The notes under the pieces were generated by a model. The model made no database searches. It saw only the letters and a list, made by a program, of their open reading frames with translations, and had not been told where the DNA came from. 64,000 bases of DNA from NCBI GenBank assembly GCA_021733925.1, contig JAIPJY010000002.1, forward strand, positions 1-64,000, read 5' to 3'. Shown here piece after piece: positions 61,001-64,000 of this stretch (the stretch's first letter is position 1; the number at the start of each line of letters is the position of its first letter). The position numbers and the translations under genes are program-made. The DNA is from Prosthecobacter sp. (GTDB lineage: Bacteria; Verrucomicrobiota; Verrucomicrobiia; Verrucomicrobiales; Verrucomicrobiaceae).

Positions 61001-64000
61001 GGATCACCAAATACGGTGCCGGCGTGCTGCAGATCAATCAGTCCGCCTTCACCGGCGCACTCACCGTGGTGGGCGGCAACATCCAGTCCGGTGCCTTCAA
61101 CAGCGGTTCGCGCTTCGCCACGCTGGATTTGGGTGCGGGCACCTCGCTCAATCTCAACGGCCAGGCCACCGTCTGGGGCGCCTTGTCCGGCAGCGGCTCC
61201 ATCTTCAACAGCGTGGCCAACGCCCCGACGCTGACCGTGGGCTTCAACAACAGTGACACGACCTTCTCCGGGCAGATCAACCGGTTCAACGACGCCGTGC
61301 CCAATTCCGTGTATGTCATGAAGGTCGGCACCGGCAACATGACCATCACCGGCACGCAGAATGCCATCAGCGGCTCCTCCGGCGCCCTCACCATCGCCGC
61401 AGGGACGGTCACCTACAGCGGGGCTGGTACAGCGCTCATGCCGACGCAGACCATCTGGGAGGGCGGCACGCTTGTCCTGGACAACAGCCTCACCAACCTC
61501 AACAACCGTCTCGCCTCCACCCTCACCGGCACCCCCACCTCCACGCTCAACATCAGCGGCGGTACACTCGCCATAATCGGCAATGCCAGCGCCGCCACCA
61601 CTGAAAGCCTGACCACCCTCACGGTGGCCAATGGCGCCGGTGCGATCAACCTCATGGCCAACGCCAATCAGGGTATCCTCCTCAACGTGACAAACCTTTC
61701 CGGTCTCAGCACCGGCGGCAGTCTGCTGATGCGCGGCAACTTCAATGCCGCCGGTGTGACGGGCTCCGCCGCCGGTTTTGCCAACATTTTTGTCAGCAGC
61801 TATCCGAACATCGGCGGGCAGGCGACTACGGGGAACGGCAATGGCACGAAGCTCATGGTCATCCGCCCTGACGTCATCGGTCAGGCCGTGGGCAGTGTCA
61901 CAGTGAGCGCCAGTGCAATCGATTCAACCTCGGTCACTGTGACGAGCGTCCCAGCCTCCCTGGTGGTGGGCGCTACGCTGCTGGGGCAGACGGTGGTGGA
62001 CATCAGCGGTACGACCATCACACTTTCAGGAAATGCCAGCCAGGACATCAGCTCCAGCACGGTTGTCGACTATGAGGGTGTGATATCGTTCGTCACTCGC
62101 GACAGCGTTTCGGGCTACCTGCGCCCCCTCGCGGATAACGAAATGAGCACGACCCTCGCGAACCTCTCGCAGAACAACTTCTCCCTCAACTACAACGCCA
62201 CCATCAGCTCCGACCGCTCGAACGTCAGCAGCCTGCGGCTGACCAGCGGCGGCGGGATCGGGATCGCCTCCACCGCCGGTTACACGGTGGACGCCTTTGG
62301 CATCAATTCCCGCTGGGGTGGCAATCTGGCCCAAGGCGGCGTGCTCACGGAGTTCGTACGGACCGGCGGCATCATTGCCATGGAAGGCAACACCGGCATC
62401 ACCACCCCGGCCCTCGGTTCCTACACTGGCTGGATGAACTTCTTTGTGATTGGCGACACCACCAACCTCAACGTCACCGGCATTCTGTGGAATATCTCGG
62501 GCGGCATTGTCAAGGCAGGCTCCGGCACTCTCACGCTCAGCACCCGCGGCTACAACTACGGCACCACCATTGTGAACGAAGGCACGCTCATCCTCAGCGG
62601 CGCGGACAACTCCGTCGGCTTAGTGAGGCCTGACCTCACCACCGGCACCATTACGGCCGCCTTCACCAATCTCTACGTCAACGGCGGCACGCTGGATCTC
62701 AATGGCGGCAGCGCCATGGTGGGCAATCTTGGCTCCGCCAACTCCCTCCCAAGCAGCGGCATCATCACCAACAGCGCCAGCAACGAAGTCATGCTGACGA
62801 CGACCACCGGATACCTCACCTTCGGCGGCAGCCTCACCGGCAATCTGGGCCTCACCAAGACGGGCAACAGCGTCCTGAACCTGAGCAACGCCAACACCTA
62901 CTCCGGGGCCACCATCGTGCGGGGCAACACTCTCAGCCTGCAGGACAGCGGCACGCTCTCCGGCACCTCCTCCGTGTCGTTGAAATACGCCGCGCTGCAA
63001 TGGGACAACCGCGGCCTCAACCCGCTGGATGCCTCGGATCCGGTGCGCATTGCCGCCAATGTCCCGCTCAGCCTTCTGGGCAGCACCTTCACCATTCAAG
63101 GCGGCGGCTCTACAGACACCACCGTGGCGTTTGACAACGTCAGTATCTTGGGCGGCGGCAGCATCATCAATGTGTTCCCCGCCGTGAACGCCGGCAGCGC
63201 GGTGCAGCTCACCATCGGCAACTTGATCCGCAGCGATGCTGACCATGGTGTGATCAACTTTGTCTCCAACTTGGGCATGGGCGGCACCGGCAACAACAAC
63301 AACGCCAGCGTGCTCATCTCCACGATCAACGGTGTGGGCTTTTCGCAGTCCCAGCTCACCAGCAAGCTGATTGGCGGCTGGGCCGTGGTCAATGGCAACA
63401 GCTTTGCCACCTATCTGGACGGCGCCGGCGTCGGCGAACTCGGCTCCACCGTCGGGGGGAATATTTTCGCCGGTGGCAATGCGTTCCCAACCTATGACGG
63501 CTTTGACATCAGCGCCTCCACCACCCAGGCCACCTACAACATCAACGACAGCTCCAACCGCACTTTGACGCTCTCCAAGACTGTCAACTCCCTGAGAAGC
63601 GGCGGCGGCACCATCACGCTGGGCAACGGCACCACCGCCGTCACGCTCACCCTCGGGGTCGGTCTGCTCACCAATACCGGCGGCATGGCCATCGTTTCCG
63701 GCAATTCGGGCTCGGCGCTGACCTCCAGCGGGTCTGACCTCTTTGTCTTTACCAATCAGGGCACCACTTCGCTGAACACCAAAATCACCGGAAACATCGG
63801 TCTGGTGAAGAGTGGTGGCGGCACTCTCTGGCTCGGCCCAGGCGCCGGTGTCTCCAACAACTACACGGGCACCACCTACGTCAACCAGGGCACTCTCGTC
63901 CTCAATGGCTCGGCGAGCACCCTCGTCATTCCGGGGGATCTGGTCATCAACAACTCCACGGTGACGATGGCCAACGGCAACAAGTTCAATGCCACCACCG
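49066..64000 (+). CDS. Giant PA14 / autotransporter-associated beta-strand repeat protein, at least 4978 aa, cut by window edge
   Basis: Surface or exported adhesin-like protein of unusual size. From an ATG at 49066 (signal MKTLRHNRILLGWFMTVLMF and on, to about 31), every line of the sequence I checked stays open in one frame to the window end. A PA14-like domain (about 276-355; G-A-Y-T-F-F-G-S-V-D-D-G-A-K-I-Y-I-D-G) is followed by about 20 beta-strand repeats of the K-x-G-x-G-T-L-x-L-x-x-x-N-T-Y-x-G-x-T form (for example at 53262, 56745, 59135, 62509). Seven copies of a V-G-x-x-V-x-G-x-G-I-P-A-G-T-type module occur. Larger blocks recur with conserved order (near 54610, 59551 and 62890, and near 51400 and 57200). 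The C-terminus, where a barrel or other anchor would sit, is outside the window. Confidence 0.88.
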   Translation, partial: MKTLRHNRILLGWFMTVLMFAMQVATPLQSATIYWTTDAKTSGEFGSGDWNTTTTNWLATVPSGTAGTPVAWNNGAGDIAAFLGSANVSITAPISVGGLYFEAANTLTATSAANSLTFVGGSPTITIRGDSSFNDTVVGLNAALDGTQGVSIQFTDTAGSPGAYRGILQLGVQNNNFASTMIGGITVGNQAELRVVANSTDLNTGKNPLGTNQVTLQAGSKLDIRGFNSTSNGLSGRVFGSTGTGDSALVDFSKTAASLSTDFIVTGTTFSTTTAALAVQWVGKVDIGQAGAYTFFGSVDDGAKIYIDGVLVLNNDGGKGATDLSSSAIFLASGSHDIRIDYVNGSSGGNLNLGYAGPDTNDGNGQIRKIIPASNLHQADVNTVDGSSNALQFGNAVRLTGNSEISLSNTSITSAQMGRLLLDTGVTLSVASYDLLGETAVVGNGGGFGKTLRFGGTTAAPTVFGTLGSGTGTGGNVYIASDMNVAFDGVVSDEGRAMTIQKTGAGWLYFNQTQDINSLGSTTSIQMIGTKVTQDATYVAATYGTDGTLNGKASTLTTSSTSSLSVGMTVAGTGIPAGTVIVAIINGTQFKVSGDATAVASATSLTFSKTPTLVLTGSSAAGSFDPIGSAKIVLAGGNLVLNSKGGAIAGAGPTFGNAVDVTADAVIQDVANAVATTLGGAITISSGKTLVLDAIAGGRPASDPGANLVIAGGITGDATTSIIIRSTQKNAGTTVTAINALATGVAQQIGFASASGTVTLTGNNSGFAGQLVFEPGANLRVLGVSALNNKTFTMAGGTLQLLDNGDGTGGLQNLAFNHGITVTGNATLTIGPASAAVSPFFTPAANKRAQISTLNVGNNVVTVANNNGYGLQVTGVTTLTGSPTFTVNNATTSNNLVQGLELAGQVTGMGSILKAGSGTMVLSNATNNFGGSVTFNAFGNSGSTVLTVESASKVVAGELLSASGINSANGGTRINSITTQNFASSVASGQTTLTLASSVATTFAVNMLVSGAGIASGTKVLSINDNVTNTTNGDIINNPNIVTNVQGGTSSFRVGMAVSGSGIPAGTFVAEIIDGTTLRLNQNITVYNPTLVRHQVTLTSAVTTADTTLVLTQLNLNQALTGALNGSTSVTGTSLINVTNGVLAFSSNGALGDSLNQVLVNTNSTTQGLRADGTFSSNGRTFIMNQTSNAIDVTGGNTFTMDNTFSFSNNSSNLQKNDTGMLLLTAPMTQGLPGLTSAWNGILTIGQGVVRISNASALGAAGSFNRGSNSGSAYTLVANVAAALELTNSITVGETLVFNPGNNNTSNGINGGGALRSVGGNNTYSGTITFSSPTTGDNNNRAAIIGVDAGSTLHITGSMIGRVGTGGSGRGSWFGLVGAGNGFIDTAMSYDGNLANGIYSLDKAGTGTWTITAANAFPGQNVYVNQGTLVLNGAGTLGVPGTGGGVGAVVVTPEGTLNLNSTGTNVSNRLGGRALSLYGGNINLMGNAGAATSETVGALTVNAGQTIITLTGQQASFVTGSVTRATNNGGITGTMLVRGLSTGIMQSATGGFAFTGQAGAAGTLNKGIIPWVIVDPSSSGSGTSFATSDSVTGQLRALNTTTEMSSTLTNNLAGVATPLNILLSNNQSITGGVTTTTLINSLTINSLTLQTGGAVTLNAGQILTLDSGGVLVLANATNASISGINGSNVGRLGTSSNNQFVYHTLSDLTINAAMFGVSAGLAKAGAAQLILTTQQFYTGGTAVNEGILKLAGGTNTIFYNNDFVLQGGSLDLNGNAQVLNGLRVSTTTAQNANLVPDIGGTIINTSLTMATLGLAAASGSFSGSITGNVALVRSTTVTTYSDWNIYTANTYTGPTILNGGRTQLLGTATLSNTSSITINQATLLLSNNNGTSILDALVDDRINDAAPITLRGGMIQYRARFGSDGTEVFGALTLAQGASVIDVAAPGANINNSTAIFASLTQQAGSHGTLRFFNTSGLFGNSTARVFFDNINGVSSATVGAGLTNDLIGGWAVVERDFASYSPGTGVGALNSAGYAGYSTNDINSGIATDNIRMTYAAVTSTGVVGKNQLTVATTAGLQVGDAVLGAGIPVGAVVASIIDGANFTIDQNLGTANPTLTLPQTVSLTGDRTINSLAMVVSGNSTLDLGGFTLNIASGGLIASQGFDLINPAVSVVTSSTTSNTVLLATMPNTLIVGSTILGSTVTAINGLTVTLAGNANANIAAPTGVNFISALRMPIVISNGNLTAGSGAADLYLHALGYVNGNGNVYHHDVIVDANIVNNNGGAGAVTLVIDGTEGRGTTGTGGRSGFRSNQVVLTGNNTYSGGTFVNAGFVYLNSAVGQAFGTGNVTITGGGTTNGNTYQERTSTVVFGASNQIASSATLNMLGGSSLELNGFNQTLAALHFDNTGGNVPMLLVGTGALTLNGGIIATSSNLSSPVGGISSSTITTGVMDAVLTNGSNVITVGNTAGLTVGSVVTGSGIAAGTVITAINSPTSITLSTNAVPGAVAADSMLTFAGYGSLVLSSGAHTFDISAVSANGQNLAPLQPTLNINGNMSGTGSITKIGDGLLQLQGPSTFTGGINLQNGGILFSSSSIANAGTTGTVSAGPMGTGTLTLSGSNNLTLLSSASLTVGNAVTFDAGFSGEFRFDSTFSGGTNLTLSGLVTLPGAVTINVINPGMTAALGQITRVGSNGNIVINKTGLGTLSLGSVTAGNSITLNMNGGNLSLLNDGDGTGSRQIIDSGITVVSTQAMNLTVGRVGTVYAPLFSTAANKTIQIAGSTGTTFTSGVLTVTNNVGYGLDITSNVTLGSNQVINVSVASVSTQIQGLTLSGVVSGLSGITKIGTGTLVLGNIGNSFTGTVDIQGGIVAVSSNEALGNLANNILLNINSVAGVGLRATGTFATSRVITLNQASNAIEVTAGNIFTLNSAFNLPVVSRALQKNDNGTLELNASNSTWTGVLTIASGAVKVSNSGALGTVAGGTVVTGSGAALQLNNISIGSEPLSLNGSGINNGGALQSLSGTNTAGGVITLVGITTIGADSGTTLTLTGGITGAQALTFAGAGNITSTTTGIGGVASITKMGSGMFTLGVTSGSFGGVLVINEGTFRINGGVTIGGTGAIVVQGPSGVLDLQGGLAHMSGARALTLSGGTVNISGAAGSAQVLGTLTTNRSMTNVINFNTGTGTNTLTFSNLVINGDSSLNFTGTLNSTTNRIAFSSTPGMTNGIIQRALVNGTDFATYNGSGAAGNIQAFSAYNTSNSIDSLAATTNATLNLSATPTFLGTVNRTANAIKLSGSNIILGNGITTQGATLSLTAGGILNLGTNNVLSSNIRIQFNAEAYVAVAAGTTLTSNSLLNGGGGFVKDLGGTLVLNAPNNMAGIANISGQTLTGNFIINAGTVVLGGGNNTLTPNQFLIVAPGATLDLNGTSQFAFGTRGDGSALQGNAGTITNSSANAAALILGADNGGFNWGGVIKQEVGAGTMSFLKSSGQQYNFLNANTYSGATVFAGGVNLLADGGMLTNTSSIAVNYAYLQLNDNVNFALANRVNINADITLKGGSLVYVGRTQMETSQSVGNVILAEGYNMIQSANGGTGINSATLNLLSLSRPAGSTATLRFPDNGLGVIGSVGRILITSLNGVLTSTNAGGANINSGGLVNGLIGPWAVLDREFASYIPDYGVGRLNQTGFAGYSINTLNGTPIAADNIRLSASVGPLLSDTTISTLAVNPGGALAAIDLGGHNLTLQGGGLLLALSGANRSIVIGNGTITAGTLNTDSDLYVHVLPYGQVGSSTVINADITNNGTGKVRLIMSGSDGQANLTLNGTNTYTGGTVVNGGVLIIGATGSIAGGGITVDGGYNSGSGILVQTAGGVIDSSNILTVNGTGIAVLTGQQTLQGLVFNGLGGGYSAPTVSSGDGVLTIGSSGVVSNPLNPAAAPLLTGRVDFGMLANSVTVNTYDFGTFTNFAPTTPGLILGGLVGSGGGITKYGAGVLQINQSAFTGALTVVGGNIQSGAFNSGSRFATLDLGAGTSLNLNGQATVWGALSGSGSIFNSVANAPTLTVGFNNSDTTFSGQINRFNDAVPNSVYVMKVGTGNMTITGTQNAISGSSGALTIAAGTVTYSGAGTALMPTQTIWEGGTLVLDNSLTNLNNRLASTLTGTPTSTLNISGGTLAIIGNASAATTESLTTLTVANGAGAINLMANANQGILLNVTNLSGLSTGGSLLMRGNFNAAGVTGSAAGFANIFVSSYPNIGGQATTGNGNGTKLMVIRPDVIGQAVGSVTVSASAIDSTSVTVTSVPASLVVGATLLGQTVVDISGTTITLSGNASQDISSSTVVDYEGVISFVTRDSVSGYLRPLADNEMSTTLANLSQNNFSLNYNATISSDRSNVSSLRLTSGGGIGIASTAGYTVDAFGINSRWGGNLAQGGVLTEFVRTGGIIAMEGNTGITTPALGSYTGWMNFFVIGDTTNLNVTGILWNISGGIVKAGSGTLTLSTRGYNYGTTIVNEGTLILSGADNSVGLVRPDLTTGTITAAFTNLYVNGGTLDLNGGSAMVGNLGSANSLPSSGIITNSASNEVMLTTTTGYLTFGGSLTGNLGLTKTGNSVLNLSNANTYSGATIVRGNTLSLQDSGTLSGTSSVSLKYAALQWDNRGLNPLDASDPVRIAANVPLSLLGSTFTIQGGGSTDTTVAFDNVSILGGGSIINVFPAVNAGSAVQLTIGNLIRSDADHGVINFVSNLGMGGTGNNNNASVLISTINGVGFSQSQLTSKLIGGWAVVNGNSFATYLDGAGVGELGSTVGGNIFAGGNAFPTYDGFDISASTTQATYNINDSSNRTLTLSKTVNSLRSGGGTITLGNGTTAVTLTLGVGLLTNTGGMAIVSGNSGSALTSSGSDLFVFTNQGTTSLNTKITGNIGLVKSGGGTLWLGPGAGVSNNYTGTTYVNQGTLVLNGSASTLVIPGDLVINNSTVTMANGNKFNATT

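Overview
The window looks like a chromosomal segment of a GC-rich Verrucomicrobiota bacterium, most likely of the Prosthecobacter/Verrucomicrobium type. The evidence is the protein set: a PSCyt1/DUF1549/DUF1553 cytochrome protein, a PVC-type membrane-bound dehydrogenase with a C-terminal cytochrome c, a PEP-CTERM protein, autotransporter-associated beta-strand repeat proteins, a secreted Gfo/Idh/MocA protein and an SHD1-like secreted protein. Start codons are almost never preceded by a Shine-Dalgarno sequence. Intergenic spaces are packed with dispersed palindromic repeats. No rRNA, tRNA or CRISPR array was seen. Family names rest on reading motifs, not on searches.

Layout. 1-323: left edge with a cut-off transposase-like start and a small AT-richer gene. 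382-17110: housekeeping and envelope genes, mostly on the minus strand (Tat-exported amidohydrolase, thymidine phosphorylase, pyruvate kinase, TatD nuclease, HtrA protease, secreted oxidoreductase, PQQ-type propeller, family 2 glycosyltransferase). Plus-strand genes in this stretch are the cytochrome protein, an L,D-transpeptidase and a 51-residue membrane peptide. 17590-29523: a methyltransferase, a 3214-residue secreted metzincin-like protein built from Calx-beta, PKD, propeller and lectin-like domains, and an SGNH hydrolase. 29524-38626: an accessory region full of repeats, with a Vsr endonuclease, an HNH endonuclease, an unknown protein, a three-gene replication-like module (HTH protein, frameshifted Toprim primase, RepA-like ATPase) and yaeQ. 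38627-45008: a zinc-ribbon membrane protein, a GH25 muramidase, and two paralogous DUF3494 ice-binding proteins with different surface anchors. 45324-64000: the large dehydrogenase/cytochrome protein and the start of a giant PA14/autotransporter-repeat protein that is still open after 4978 codons at the window edge.

How it fits together. Most of the coding length is secreted or surface protein: adhesin-like giants, ice-binding proteins, proteases and cell-wall enzymes. The most unusual part is 33202-36612. Its three co-oriented genes are accompanied by four copies of one 10-bp-spaced direct repeat (TGGTAG-N4-TGGTAR/T), as in a small replicon or satellite element. The primase gene is broken by a 25-bp tandem duplication. 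At least nine intergenic repeat families were found, one forming a 207-bp-period tandem array next to this module.
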